Assembly: GCA_964479665.1 (NCBI GenBank)
Contig: CAYZNN010000014.1
Span: 1-64,000, forward strand
Direction of reading: 5' to 3'
Length of the DNA: 64,000 bases
DNA from: UBA2287 sp964479665
Lineage (GTDB): Bacteria; Bacteroidota; Bacteroidia; Bacteroidales; Tenuifilaceae
The translations under genes were made by a program, and so were the position numbers. The notes beneath the pieces were generated by a model. That model did not search any database, was not told the DNA's origin, and saw nothing but the letters and a program-made list of their open reading frames with translations. Numbering within the stretch: position 1 is the stretch's first letter; each line of letters opens with the position of its first letter. Below, piece after piece: positions 35,570-45,097 of the stretch.

Positions 35570-36532
35570 CTATACAATTCCCTCCCGAAGAATATCATGA
35601 ATGTGGACCATGCCAGCATATTTTCCCTTGTCGAGTACAATTAATTGCGTTATTTTATTGGTTTCCATTAGGTTAAATGCATTAATCGCAAGTTCGTTTT
35701 TGTCGATCGTCTTTGGGTTAACTGACATAATGTTCTCAGCTACTAAAAGTTCAACCGACTCGTTTCGCTGCAGCATGCGTCTAAGGTCTCCATCGGTTAT
35801 TATACCTGCAAGTTGCTCATTATTGCCAATAACAGCGGTTGCCCCGAGCCGCTTCGATGATATTTCAAGTATCACATCCCTAATTTTATCGGTTATCCTA
35901 ACTTTGGGAGGGTTCGATTGGTCAAAAACATCGGCAACGCGCATGTACAGTTTCTTGCCGAGCGAACCCCCGGGATGAAAACGTGCAAAATCGGCAGGCG
36001 TGAAGCCTCTCAATTTTAGAAGACAAACGGCTAAAGCGTCACCAATTACGAGCTGCGCTGTTGTACTTGAGGTGGGTGCCAAGTTGTTGGGACAAGCTTC
36101 GATGCCTACCGTTGCTTTGAGCACAAAGTCGGCTTTCTGTGCCAAGTAGCTTTCAGTATTCGATACCAATGCAACTATTTTGTTGCCGAGGCTATGGATA
36201 AGAGGTACTAGAACCTTTATTTCTGGGGTGTTCCCACTTTTCGAAAGACAAATTATTACATCGTCGGGTTGAATAATTCCCAAATCGCCGTGGATTGCAT
36301 CAGCAGCGTGCATAAATATGGCAGGACTGCCCGTGGAGTTGAATGTTGCAACAATTTTCTCCGCAATAATTGCACTCTTACCAATGCCTGTAACAATTAT
36401 TCTACCCTTTGCGTTAAAGAGCAACGAAACGCAATTCTCAAAGTCTATATCTATATAATCGGCTAATTTATCAATTGCTAGTGCTTCCGATTTTATAGTG
36501 CTAATGGCTAATTGTTTAACATCAATTTTCAT
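35570..36532 (-). CDS. kdsD: Arabinose-5-phosphate isomerase (KpsF/GutQ family)
   Basis: Converts ribulose-5-phosphate to arabinose-5-phosphate, the first step of Kdo synthesis for LPS. The N-terminal SIS domain contains VTGIGKSAIIAEKIVATFNS, MHAADAIHGDLG and CLSKSGNTPE. Two CBS domains follow (about 205-320), including DGDLRRML, which may regulate activity. At 320 residues it has the normal length. Together with the lpxH- and plsC-like genes in the window it fits an LPS-making outer membrane. Confidence 0.93.
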   Translation of the reverse strand: MKIDVKQLAISTIKSEALAIDKLADYIDIDFENCVSLLFNAKGRIIVTGIGKSAIIAEKIVATFNSTGSPAIFMHAADAIHGDLGIIQPDDVIICLSKSGNTPEIKVLVPLIHSLGNKIVALVSNTESYLAQKADFVLKATVGIEACPNNLAPTSSTTAQLVIGDALAVCLLKLRGFTPADFARFHPGGSLGKKLYMRVADVFDQSNPPKVRITDKIRDVILEISSKRLGATAVIGNNEQLAGIITDGDLRRMLQRNESVELLVAENIMSVNPKTIDKNELAINAFNLMETNKITQLIVLDKGKYAGMVHIHDILREGIV

Positions 36533-36627
36533 TGGTTCAAAGTTAATGATTGTTAATTTGTTTCAATCCTTCAATAGAAAAACAAGCATTTTTTTAGTTT
36601 TAAAAAATGTTTTGTGTGTTTTAGGTA

Positions 36628-36635
36628 CAAATGTA
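36628..36635 (-). promoter_or_regulatory. -7 promoter element TACATTTG for kdsD-tatC
   Basis: Exact TAnnTTTG on the minus strand in the 182-bp gap between recQ and kdsD. It would give a leader of about 90 nt before the kdsD ATG. Confidence 0.45.
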
Positions 36636-36714
36636 GAAGTTTTTAGAAATTCACAGGTTTGATTATGTTGTTAATCTTTTTTACAGGAAAGTTTCAAATA
36701 TTGGGAGTAAAATA

Positions 36715-38910
36715 ATGAGCGTTGGTAGTGATATTTCGTTGGGAGAACATCTGAAGAAGCACTTTGGTTTTTCAACCTTTAAGGGGAATCAAGAGGTAAT
36801 TATTCGAAACGTATTAGCAGGGAAGGATACTTTTGTGCTAATGCCTACAGGCGGTGGAAAATCGTTGTGTTACCAGTTGCCAGCTATATTGCTTAAAGGT
36901 ACAGCCATCGTAATTTCTCCCCTTATCGCATTAATGAAGAATCAGGTTGATGCTATGCGCGGATTCAGCGCCGAGGATGGAGTCGCTCATTTTCTCAACT
37001 CTTCCCTTAACAAAACGCAAATAGCCAAAGTTAAGCAGGATGTTGTATCGGGAAAAACGAAGCTGCTTTATGTAGCCCCCGAATCGCTTACAAAAGTGGA
37101 GAATGTACTATTCCTAAAGGGAGTTCCCATTTCATTCTATGCAATCGACGAAGCCCATTGTATTTCGGAGTGGGGTCACGATTTCAGGCCCGAGTATCGC
37201 AGAATTAGGCCCATTATTAATGAAATTGGCACCGCTCCATTAATTGCCTTAACAGCAACCGCTACCCCCAAAGTTCAGCACGACATTCAGAAGAATTTGG
37301 GCATGCTTGAAGCTTGCGTGTTCAAATCGTCTTTCAATAGGGCAAACCTTTACTACGAGGTTCGACCAAAGGTTAACACAATTAGGGAAATAATTAAGTT
37401 CATAAAAAATAATAGTGGGAAGTCGGGTATCATTTATTGTTTAAGTCGAAAAAAGGTTGAAGAACTTGCCGAAACCCTCAAGGTTAACGGAATAAAGTCT
37501 CTTCCTTATCATGCTGGTATGGATTCGTCAACCCGTAGTCAGAATCAAGATAAGTTCCTTATGGAAGAGGCAGATGTAATTGTCGCCACCATAGCCTTTG
37601 GAATGGGTATCGACAAACCCGATGTTCGTTACGTTATTCATTACGATATCCCTAAGAGCCTAGAAGGCTACTATCAGGAAACCGGAAGGGCAGGGCGCGA
37701 CGGCGGAGAGGGCCAATGCATTACCTTTTACAGCTATAAGGACATACAAAAACTCGAAAAGTTCATGCAGGGTAAGCCAGTTGCCGAACAAGAGATTGGT
37801 AAGCAGTTACTACTCGAAACCGTTACTTATGCCGAATCGTCGGTTTGTCGCAGAAAAATGCTGCTGCATTATTTTGGCGAAGAGTACCACGTAGAGAATT
37901 GTACCAACTGCGACAATTGCAATCATCCCAAAAGCCAGTTCGAGGGCAAGGAATACCTGCAATTAGTAATTGAAGCGGTGCTTGCCGTGAAGGAAAAATT
38001 CAAAGCCGATCATATAGTTAACATTCTGTGTGGCAACATTACCACTACAATAAAATCGTACAAGCACAACAAGCTCGAAACCTTTGGCGAGGGGGCCGAA
38101 AAAGATCCCAGATTCTGGAATGCTATCATTCGACAGGGCTTGGTTATGAAATTTCTCGATAAGGATATTGAGAATTACGGATTGCTATTTGTTACCCCTA
38201 AGGGCAAAGAATTCCTTGAGAAGCCATTCGACCTAATGTTTGTTCTCGACCACGAGTACGAAGAGGGTGAAGAGGATGAATTGGCGGCAATGCAACCCGG
38301 TAAAGGCGGTTCTAGCGACGATGAACTGCTGGGAATGCTCAAGGAACTCAGAAAAAAGATTTCAAAAAAGAAGAATTTACCTCCCTTTGTTATTTTTCAG
38401 GACCCCTCGCTGGAGGATATGGCCATTCAATATCCTATTACCGTTGAAGAACTTCAAAACATATCAGGGGTTGGGGCAGGAAAAGCGAAGCGATACGGAA
38501 AAGAGTTTGTCGACCTAATTAAAGCTTACGTTGAGGATAAGGACATCATTCGCCCGCAGGATATGGTAGTGAAGTCGGTGGCCAACAAATCGCTCATTAA
38601 AGTATTTATTATACAAAGCATCGATAGAAAAATGGATTTTGAGGATATTGCTGAGGCAAAAAGTTTAGAAATGAGCGATTTGCTAAACGAAATTGAGGCA
38701 ATAGTCAACTCGGGAACCAAACTCAACATCGATTATTACATCGATAAGGTAATTGACGAGGATAAGCGCGATGAAATATTCGAGTATTTTAAAAATGAAG
38801 CCGAAACCGAATCGATTCAGGACGCACTAAAATACCTTGGCGAAGACGATTTTTCTGAAGAGGAAATAAGGCTCGTTCGAATTAAATTCATTTCTGAACT
38901 TGGCAACTAG
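36715..38910 (+). CDS. recQ: ATP-dependent DNA helicase RecQ
   Basis: A superfamily 2 3'-5' DNA helicase for recombination and fork repair. Walker A is MPTGGGKSLCYQLP (about 43-56). The DEAH box is AIDEAHCISEWGHDFRPEYRR, and motif VI is YYQETGRAGRDG. The zinc-binding region CRRKMLLHYFGE and CTNCDNC follows, then a winged helix. An HRDC domain with the GVGAGKAKRYG hairpin lies near 575-640, and an acidic C-terminal extension takes the protein to 731 residues. It opens the plus-strand run but is not obviously linked in function to the ABC pair downstream. Confidence 0.96.
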   Translation: MSVGSDISLGEHLKKHFGFSTFKGNQEVIIRNVLAGKDTFVLMPTGGGKSLCYQLPAILLKGTAIVISPLIALMKNQVDAMRGFSAEDGVAHFLNSSLNKTQIAKVKQDVVSGKTKLLYVAPESLTKVENVLFLKGVPISFYAIDEAHCISEWGHDFRPEYRRIRPIINEIGTAPLIALTATATPKVQHDIQKNLGMLEACVFKSSFNRANLYYEVRPKVNTIREIIKFIKNNSGKSGIIYCLSRKKVEELAETLKVNGIKSLPYHAGMDSSTRSQNQDKFLMEEADVIVATIAFGMGIDKPDVRYVIHYDIPKSLEGYYQETGRAGRDGGEGQCITFYSYKDIQKLEKFMQGKPVAEQEIGKQLLLETVTYAESSVCRRKMLLHYFGEEYHVENCTNCDNCNHPKSQFEGKEYLQLVIEAVLAVKEKFKADHIVNILCGNITTTIKSYKHNKLETFGEGAEKDPRFWNAIIRQGLVMKFLDKDIENYGLLFVTPKGKEFLEKPFDLMFVLDHEYEEGEEDELAAMQPGKGGSSDDELLGMLKELRKKISKKKNLPPFVIFQDPSLEDMAIQYPITVEELQNISGVGAGKAKRYGKEFVDLIKAYVEDKDIIRPQDMVVKSVANKSLIKVFIIQSIDRKMDFEDIAEAKSLEMSDLLNEIEAIVNSGTKLNIDYYIDKVIDEDKRDEIFEYFKNEAETESIQDALKYLGEDDFSEEEIRLVRIKFISELGN

Positions 38911-38951
38911 ATTGGTTGCCGATATTATTACTTAGATCCATAAATAGCACC

Positions 38952-39851
38952 ATGGAGGAGGTTTTAAGGGTTGTGAACCTTTCAAAATCGTACGGAAGGT
39001 TCAGCGCAATTTCCAATGTTAGTTTTAGTGTATTAAGGGGAGAGGTTCTAGGCTTACTGGGGCCTAATGGCAGCGGGAAAACCACTACGCTATCCGTTGT
39101 TTTAGGGGCTAAATTTCCCGATAGTGGTAACTATGAGTGGTTCGGGGGGATTAAGGCTCATGGTGCGAATAGGCGCATTGGCACACTTCTCGAAATGCCA
39201 TATTTTTATCCCTCGCTTTCTCTTTACAATAACCTTCGATTAATTGCTGCTATTAGGGGAGTTAGCGAAAACGAGGTTCTCCCAGCATTAGGTCAGGTTG
39301 GGCTGGCCGAGAGGCAGGCCAGCCCTTACTATACACTTTCGCTTGGTATGAAACAGCGACTGTCACTTGCAAGCGCATTGATGGGAAACCCCGAAGTACT
39401 CATACTAGACGAACCTACTAATGGGCTCGACCCGGAAGGAATAGCCGAGGTTCGCCAAATCATCCGTCACCAAGCACTAACTGGAAAAACAATTATACTA
39501 GCAAGCCATATACTCGATGAGGTTGAAAAGGTGTGCACAAGTGTAGTTATTTTAAAGGAGGGACATGTTGCGTGGTATGGAAATGTTGACGATTTGGCCA
39601 GTGAAAAGCAACTTGTATCCATTGGTGCCGACGACATGCGGCTTCTTGCCGAACTGGTTGAGAAAAATCCCCATATTCATTATGAGGGTTTATCGAAGGG
39701 ATACTTAACTGTATCGCTGTCCAGCAATTTTTCACCTTCCGATGCCAATGCATGGTTCCAGCAGAATGGAGTGTCGCTCAGCCATCTCGAAGTGCAAAAG
39801 AGGAGCCTCGAAAGTCACTTTTTAAGCATTGTTAAGTACCAGAATGATTAA
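38952..39851 (+). CDS. ABC transporter ATP-binding protein
   Basis: The nucleotide-binding subunit of an ABC-2-type exporter. Walker A GPNGSGKTTT, the Q-loop region, the signature SLGMKQRLSLASALMG, Walker B VLILDEPTNGLDPEG and the His switch ILASHILDEVEK are all present. The start is set at MEEVLRVVNL (38952) because the upstream 12 codons overlap no family sequence. It ends 5 bp before the permease gene, so the two form one transporter. The closest role class is a multidrug or bacitracin-type exporter; the substrate is unknown. Confidence 0.92.
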   Translation: MEEVLRVVNLSKSYGRFSAISNVSFSVLRGEVLGLLGPNGSGKTTTLSVVLGAKFPDSGNYEWFGGIKAHGANRRIGTLLEMPYFYPSLSLYNNLRLIAAIRGVSENEVLPALGQVGLAERQASPYYTLSLGMKQRLSLASALMGNPEVLILDEPTNGLDPEGIAEVRQIIRHQALTGKTIILASHILDEVEKVCTSVVILKEGHVAWYGNVDDLASEKQLVSIGADDMRLLAELVEKNPHIHYEGLSKGYLTVSLSSNFSPSDANAWFQQNGVSLSHLEVQKRSLESHFLSIVKYQND

Positions 39852-39856
39852 TAATC

Positions 39857-40654
39857 ATGCGTAAACTTCTAAAAATAGAATGTATTAAACTTTTTGGGTC
39901 GCCAACTGTAAAAGCCATTTTAGCAATTCATGCTCTACTTTTCATGTTGATTTTGCTGGTTGGTAGTGGAATTTCCATTAATGTTCAGGGGGTGCAAATC
40001 GACAAACTTTTTGAATTTCCTATGGTTTGGCAAACATTTGCATGGATTGCCAGCTGGTTCAATTTGCTACTTGGAGTGCTGGTTATTGTTGTTGTTACAA
40101 CCGATCATCAGCTAAGAACCTATAGGAAGCACCTCATTGATGGGCTTTCCAGAAAGCAATTAGTAGGCTCAAAAGTATTAGTTATTATTTCCCTGTCGGT
40201 TTATACAACCCTTATGGTTCTTGTTGCAGGATTGATTTTTGGGCTTTCAAAAACAGCAAGCATAACTTTTGAAAATGTTATTCAGGGGCTACAATATTTA
40301 CCTATTCTTTTTATTCAGAGTCTCTCATATATGGTTTTCGCCATGTTTCTGGCATTTTTGCTTAAGACCCCAGCAATAGCCATTGTTAGTTTTATCCTAC
40401 TTTTCTTCCCCATCGAACCAATTATGGCAGCTATTCTGCCATCGCCTATTGACGAGTACCTTCCGTTTGCCGTCATGTCGGATTTGATCCCTTCGCCCGA
40501 TTTTATGGGAGCAGCCACAATGGGTGCTTTCAGCCAAATTCACAACATCCCCGAGGATGCTAGCATATCCTTAATCAAAACTATCCAATCGCTTGCTTAT
40601 TCATTAGTTTTTCTTCTGGTTTCGCAATTTGTTGTGAGCAAAAGAAACTTTTAG
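39857..40654 (+). CDS. ABC-2-type transporter permease
   Basis: The membrane subunit of the preceding ATPase, 265 residues with about six hydrophobic segments (for example AILAIHALLFMLILLVGSG at 18-36 and LLGVLVIVVVTT around 72-83). The segment DHQLRTYRKHLIDGLSRKQLVGSKVL is typical of ABC-2/NatB-like permeases. No enzymatic motif is expected. The substrate is unknown. Confidence 0.82.
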   Translation: MRKLLKIECIKLFGSPTVKAILAIHALLFMLILLVGSGISINVQGVQIDKLFEFPMVWQTFAWIASWFNLLLGVLVIVVVTTDHQLRTYRKHLIDGLSRKQLVGSKVLVIISLSVYTTLMVLVAGLIFGLSKTASITFENVIQGLQYLPILFIQSLSYMVFAMFLAFLLKTPAIAIVSFILLFFPIEPIMAAILPSPIDEYLPFAVMSDLIPSPDFMGAATMGAFSQIHNIPEDASISLIKTIQSLAYSLVFLLVSQFVVSKRNF

Positions 40655-40721
40655 CATCTAAAAATACTTTAGCTTAAAGCATTTTTAACAGAAGTGTATT
40701 GACTTTAACGTTGGCTTTTGC

Positions 40722-40729
40722 TATTTTTA
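40722..40729 (+). promoter_or_regulatory. Probable promoter of the T9SS cargo gene
   Basis: TATTTTTA (one mismatch to TAnnTTTG) lies 20 nt after TTG at 40699-40701, the Bacteroidota -33/-7 spacing. The ATG is 31 bp downstream at 40760. Confidence 0.4.
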
Positions 40730-40759
40730 CCTACTCGATAACCATAAAAAACACGCTAT

Positions 40760-41791
40760 ATGAAGAAAATTTACGTTTTGTCGGCGCTCACTATTGCAAC
40801 CTTTGCAATGCAGGCTCAAACCGTATTAAATTACCAAACCCACGGGTTGGTTAACGATACACGCAACGAAATGTTTATAACCAAGTACGTTGAACCCGGG
40901 TTGGAAGGGAACAATGTTATTTGGGATTTTTCATCGTTGGAGTTGACAAACAGCTTTGTTGGCGTGCTCGATAACCCTGCCTTGTCGAAAGGCGCTACAA
41001 CCTTCACAAATTCAAATGTTGCACTCGAAGAATTTGGTAATTTTTTCTATTTCAATGCTAATGACCAGCGTATAGAGCAGCATGGATTCATGTCGGGCAA
41101 TGGGAATATTTCCATAGTTTACAATGTGCCCTTTGTTAAAATGCGTTACCCATTTGCATTCGGAAGCACCTACAGTGGCCCCTTTGGTGGGTATTACTTG
41201 CACAACGGGAATAGAATAGGCGATATTGAAGGAACTTATACTGTTACCGGCGACGGTATGGGAAAATTGTTGCTGCCAGGAAATGTTTCTTACAACAAGG
41301 CTCTACGTGTAAAAGAGGTAAAGACGTTCACTCAAAGTATGAATGGAACCAATTATCAATTCGAGGATGTTACCTATCGTTGGTACGTTGAGGGGCACAG
41401 GTACCCTTTGCTTGTGCTTATAAAAAGTACAACACAATACACCAATGGTAAAAACCACTCATCGACTCGTGCTGCATATAACCCAGTAATTCTGCAGAAT
41501 AATCCATTGGTAACAAACAACCTTGCAAATGTTTCAAGCATCTCGGCGTATCCTAACCCCTACACCGACCATGTAAACATTTGCGTTGTACTAAGCAAAT
41601 CCTCCAGAGTGAAACTTTCAGTTTTCGATATAAATGGACGCCTTGTGAAGGAGCTTGCAAGCGGAGTAGAACCAATGGGAGAGCGTAACTATCGTTTTTC
41701 GGCAAAAGAGATGGGTCTTGCAGCAGGAACCTATATGGTGAAACTCAATATTGATGGAAAGGAGAGCGTTCAGAAGATAGTTGAACTTTAA
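40760..41791 (+). CDS. Secreted protein with type IX secretion C-terminal sorting domain
   Basis: A signal peptide (KIYVLSALTIATFAMQAQ) starts the chain. No enzymatic domain is recognised in the middle; it is rich in aromatic and beta-forming residues, with a WDFSSLELTNSF segment typical of secreted Bacteroidota cargo. The last 80 residues match the T9SS type A sorting domain: ISAYPNPYTDHVNI, VKLSVFDINGRLVKEL and AAGTYMVKLN. It should be exported across the outer membrane and anchored or released after CTD removal. The role of the N-terminal part is unknown. Confidence 0.85.
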   Translation: MKKIYVLSALTIATFAMQAQTVLNYQTHGLVNDTRNEMFITKYVEPGLEGNNVIWDFSSLELTNSFVGVLDNPALSKGATTFTNSNVALEEFGNFFYFNANDQRIEQHGFMSGNGNISIVYNVPFVKMRYPFAFGSTYSGPFGGYYLHNGNRIGDIEGTYTVTGDGMGKLLLPGNVSYNKALRVKEVKTFTQSMNGTNYQFEDVTYRWYVEGHRYPLLVLIKSTTQYTNGKNHSSTRAAYNPVILQNNPLVTNNLANVSSISAYPNPYTDHVNICVVLSKSSRVKLSVFDINGRLVKELASGVEPMGERNYRFSAKEMGLAAGTYMVKLNIDGKESVQKIVEL

Positions 41792-41814
41792 TAAATATCC
41801 AAGAGAACTTGATG

Positions 41815-41837
41815 AAGGGGCTGAAAAGCCCCTTTAT
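41815..41837. terminator. Intrinsic terminator after the T9SS cargo gene
   Basis: An 8-bp stem (AAGGGGCT with AGCCCCTT) and a GAAA tetraloop, then T-rich sequence. It touches the end of the converging GyrI pseudogene. Confidence 0.8.
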
Positions 41838-42456
41838 TATTGCTTCATAACACGAAAACGTAAAACGGTTCTGAGTTTCTCATGCGAAGTTCATCGAGCG
41901 TCGCTCAGGTATATTTCTTTATGGTTTTTACCTATTCGGGAATAGCCCATTTTTGCAATAAAGGTTCCCTTGCTGTCGAAGCTTGCCTTCTCGCTATCGA
42001 AACTCCCTTTATAAAGCATTTGAACGCACTCCCCCTCTTCGAACGAACCAAATTTGATGCTGTTGAGTATTTGATTAGGGTTGATTCGTTTTTTCAATCA
42101 TTTTTCCAACCAGTTCCTGTCTAATAAAATCGGGTTGCCTTATCATTAATTTGTAAACAAAATCGATTTTATTTATTAGCCCAGAAAAATTCTTTTTGGC
42201 TGTTACACTCAAGTCCCATTCTCCCTCAAGAGGATACACAATTGGCAGCAGAGTTCGAAATGGGATTCTTTTTATAGCTCCTTTTAATTGAATAAGAGAG
42301 CGTAAAGAGTGTAACCACGAACTCCCGAAAGTGATTGGTGTTGGGATTTCCCTGGCCGTTTATGTATGAATGGTCGTATTCAGGCACCCAAACCAATTCG
42401 GGCTTTGCTTTTGGGATGTAAAAGTTCTTATCGGTTTTCTTCCAATCGTGTTTCAT
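41837..42456 (-). pseudogene. GyrI-like small-molecule-binding protein, decayed
   Basis: From ATG 42456 the first 60 residues (WKKTDKNFYIPKAKPELVWVPEYDH) match the start of stand-alone GyrI-like proteins. Two frame changes follow: the protein continues as IVYPLEGEWDLSV and LMIRQPDFI, then shifts again to FGSFEEGECVQMLYKGSFDSE and HKEIYLSDAR. A TGA then interrupts the last stretch, after which EKLRTVLRFRVMKQ completes the family C-terminus at TAA 41837-41839. The intact protein would be about 205 residues. It lies 9 bp downstream of the broken AraC-GyrI gene, so both decayed as a unit. Confidence 0.82.
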
Positions 42457-42465
42457 GCTTCAGGG

Positions 42466-43329
42466 TTAATTTACGGGAATATAAATCTCGGTTAGGTCCA
42501 GTGGCTTCTCTTCATCGGGAGAGTTCAGGTAAAATTCCATGCAATTGGCGTCTCTTGGTACAATTCTGTTCTCTTCTATCCATTTTCCATAAATATAATC
42601 GTATGCATGAATTAGCCTTGAGTGAGGTCCTTTAGCTAAAAAAACAGCAAACTTCCCACCAGGAATCTCTTTATAGGCAATATTGCCCTGCTCTTTTATT
42701 GGGTTGGCTACCGTTAAGCATGCTTCGTAACGGCATTTGTCGGCTTCAGTAATTTTGGAATCGTCGTAGCTAATTTCAATAAATTGTTTAGCATGGCTAA
42801 AGAGCCCGTTGGGTCCAGCAGATGAACATACCTTATCCCAAGCCTCTTTAGCACTTTTATTGTATGGTCCCCGTGAAGGGGCATAAACAACCTTAATGTT
42901 GGGTAGGTTTTTGTAAGTGGGCTGCATCGAAATTCCATTCATAATCGCTTTTTTAAGTTTAATGTGGTTAAATGGCAAGTCGAGGTAGGTACTTTCCCTG
43001 AAGAAAGAAGGAGTATAACCAAACCATTTTCTGAATGCCTTTTTGAATGAATTAGGGTTTTCATAACCTACCCTAAGGGCTATTACAGCTATTGGCAAGT
43101 CGGTTAGACGGATTAAGTTCACAGCGGCGCCAAGCCGTGCCCGTAATATGTATATGCCAATGGGTTCGCCAAGGTAAGCTCTCATAACCCGATGGAAATG
43201 ATAATTTGAGTAACACGATATGCCTGCAAGGCAATCGAGATCGAGATTTTAACCCAAGTGATTGTGAATGTATTGTTTTACTCGGCCAATCCTTTCTTTG
43301 TAATCCTTAATGGAATTATCTCTATTCAT
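42466..43329 (-). pseudogene. AraC-family regulator with GyrI effector domain, nonsense mutation at codon 27
   Basis: ATG 43329 starts a typical AraC N-terminus (DYKERIGRVKQYIHNHLG). TAA at 43249-43251 stops it, after which the same frame continues without break through LDCLAGISCYSNYHFHRVMRAYLGE, the second helix-turn-helix half (IAVIALRVGYENPNSFKKAFRKWFGYTPS) and a complete GyrI-type domain ending LTEIYIPVN. So a single in-frame stop separates it from a full-length 287-residue regulator. Re-initiation at ATG 43185 would give a protein lacking half of the DNA-binding domain. Regulators of this type respond to small hydrophobic or cationic ligands. Confidence 0.85.
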
Positions 43330-43349
43330 TGTACAACAGGATTTTGGTG

Positions 43350-43357
43350 CAAAGCTA
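43350..43357 (-). promoter_or_regulatory. -7 promoter element TAGCTTTG for the AraC-GyrI gene
   Basis: Exact TAnnTTTG on the minus strand. The predicted leader is about 14 nt to ATG 43329. The promoter looks intact although the gene is broken. Confidence 0.5.
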
Positions 43358-43403
43358 GAGTAAAGGTAAATGAATAACTTTTCCAATTTAGCTATTTTGC
43401 GAG

Positions 43404-43411
43404 TAACTTTA
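43404..43411 (+). promoter_or_regulatory. Possible -7 element of the M28 peptidase gene
   Basis: TAACTTTA, one mismatch to TAnnTTTG, 36 bp before ATG 43447. A T-rich -33-like stretch lies about 20 nt upstream. Confidence 0.3.
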
Positions 43412-43446
43412 CAACGGTCTAATCGTCATAATACAAGCTAATTTTT

Positions 43447-44970
43447 ATGAATAGGTATTTAATCAGTGCCCTCATAGGGCTTTTCTTTATAAAGTGCACT
43501 TTTGGTCAAGATGCAGCAGTAGTGAAAATATCCAAGTCGCGAATCGCTCGCGATGTTTTTGTATTGGCATCCGATAGTCTTGAAGGCAGAAGGTTTGGGC
43601 AGCCTGGGCACCAGAAAGCTATAAACTACATTTCTAAAGAATTCCAGCATGCAGGGCTAAAGAGTTTGAATAATGCGGACGGTTTCGTTCAGCAAATACC
43701 CGTTAAAAGCGTAGTTACGGGCACCACCATACTCTCGGCCCAAAACAACAAATATTTAAATAAGGAAAGCATATCATTCGCATCAATTCAATCAGTATCA
43801 GATAGTTTGTCGCTTCCGATAAAGTTTATAGGTTGGCGCGAAAGTTTTCCGCAAAGCGTGGGCAAAGATACAGCATTGCACATTTTTGCGCGGAGCGCTC
43901 AGGATGGAGTCCGGCGAATCGAAAACCTTTCGAAAACAACTGGAGGTCAATTCTATGTTGTTACCCTTGGGAAACGTGAGGGATTGAATAGGGAGATGGT
44001 AAAACTCGAAGCAAAAGCGGCTAACGAAAATTACCCTTCGGGAGTATTTAATATGGGAACTAGTAATAAGAAGTGGTTAAGAGATTACCTGCCACAATCC
44101 AATCCTTCGCTGAAGGTGCTTCTTACAATGCAGTCGCAGTTACGTTCAATTTATGGTAACGATTTGGGCGAGTACCTGGAGGAAGTGGTGCAAAATGGGA
44201 AGATGGACAAGGAGTTCACATTCACGCCCATGGTTAAAGTTGACCTAAATATTTCTTATCGTGGGGTCGATTCTATTAGCTTTGATAAGAATGTGTATGC
44301 TTACCTAGAAGGTACCGATTTGAAAGATGAGTATATTCTTCTCTGTGCACACTACGACCATCTTGGGAAAGATGAGGGATCAATATACTATGGGGCCGAC
44401 GATAATGCTTCGGGGGTAGCCGTAATTCTCGAGTTGGCAAGGTCGCTTGCCGAAGCCAAGCAGAATGGACTTGAGTTGCGCAGATCTGTAGTTTTTCTTG
44501 CTTTTGGTGCCGAAGAAACGGGTTTGAATGGTTCTCACTACTACGTTAACAATCCTCTTTTCCCCTTACAAAAAACTGTAATGCTTCTTAACTTCGATAT
44601 GGTTGGAAGGCCAAATTGGTCTTTAATTCCAAATAACCATGTTTATGTTTTGCCATTCAAAAAAAGAGGGCTCCCTTTCAAACGCGGCTTAAATGAAATT
44701 GGAAACCAATTGCAAGGGTTCGAATTTCGATGGGATGCCGACTTTAAGGATAGGATAATGTACCGGTTCGGCTCAGATCATCATCCCTTTGTAAAAAAGG
44801 GAATTCCTTCTGTTGCATTTACAACCCGCAGCCATGCCGATTACCATAAAACAACCGATACCCCTGATAAGATTGATTACAACAATATTGAAAAACTGGT
44901 AAAGGCAATGGTCGCTTTTGTTATCGACGCGGCAAATAATCCTAAAAGTTATCCTCTGAAAAAACGATAA
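43447..44970 (+). CDS. Secreted M28-family metallopeptidase
   Basis: A signal peptide (YLISALIGLFFIKCTFGQ) indicates export. The catalytic domain (about 290-500) carries the M28 zinc ligands and catalytic residues: His in CAHYDHLG, Asp in YGADDNASGV, Glu pair in AFGAEETGLNGS, Asp in LLNFDMVGR and His in RFGSDHHPFV. Such aminopeptidases remove N-terminal amino acids from peptides. The region of about 20-280 includes a PA-like insertion. A strong terminator follows. Periplasmic or extracellular location is inferred. Confidence 0.9.
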   Translation: MNRYLISALIGLFFIKCTFGQDAAVVKISKSRIARDVFVLASDSLEGRRFGQPGHQKAINYISKEFQHAGLKSLNNADGFVQQIPVKSVVTGTTILSAQNNKYLNKESISFASIQSVSDSLSLPIKFIGWRESFPQSVGKDTALHIFARSAQDGVRRIENLSKTTGGQFYVVTLGKREGLNREMVKLEAKAANENYPSGVFNMGTSNKKWLRDYLPQSNPSLKVLLTMQSQLRSIYGNDLGEYLEEVVQNGKMDKEFTFTPMVKVDLNISYRGVDSISFDKNVYAYLEGTDLKDEYILLCAHYDHLGKDEGSIYYGADDNASGVAVILELARSLAEAKQNGLELRRSVVFLAFGAEETGLNGSHYYVNNPLFPLQKTVMLLNFDMVGRPNWSLIPNNHVYVLPFKKRGLPFKRGLNEIGNQLQGFEFRWDADFKDRIMYRFGSDHHPFVKKGIPSVAFTTRSHADYHKTTDTPDKIDYNNIEKLVKAMVAFVIDAANNPKSYPLKKR

Positions 44971-44974
44971 AAAA

Positions 44975-45003
44975 GAAAAAACCAGCGAAAGCTGGTTTTT
45001 TTG
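44975..45003 (+). terminator. Intrinsic terminator of the M28 peptidase gene
   Basis: AACCAGC-GAAA-GCTGGTT stem-loop with A-run before and seven T after. It abuts the 3' end of the opposing tRNA gene and may also stop its read-through. Confidence 0.9.
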
Positions 45004-45085
45004 TGCGGATAAAGGGACTCGAACCCCCACGCCTTTCGGCACCAGATCCTAAGTCTGGCGCGGCTACCAATTACGCCATATCCGC
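45004..45085 (-). tRNA. tRNA-Leu (anticodon UAG)
   Basis: On the minus strand the acceptor stem GCGGATA pairs with TATCCGC. The D-arm GGCGTAATTGGTAGCCGC, the anticodon stem CCAGA...TCTGG with loop CTTAGGA (anticodon TAG), a long variable arm typical of Leu tRNA (TGCCGAAAGGCGT) and a T-loop TTCGAGT are all present. The length is 82 nt to the discriminator A; the CCA end is not fully encoded. Confidence 0.95.
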
Positions 45086-45097
45086 AATTTGGAAGTG

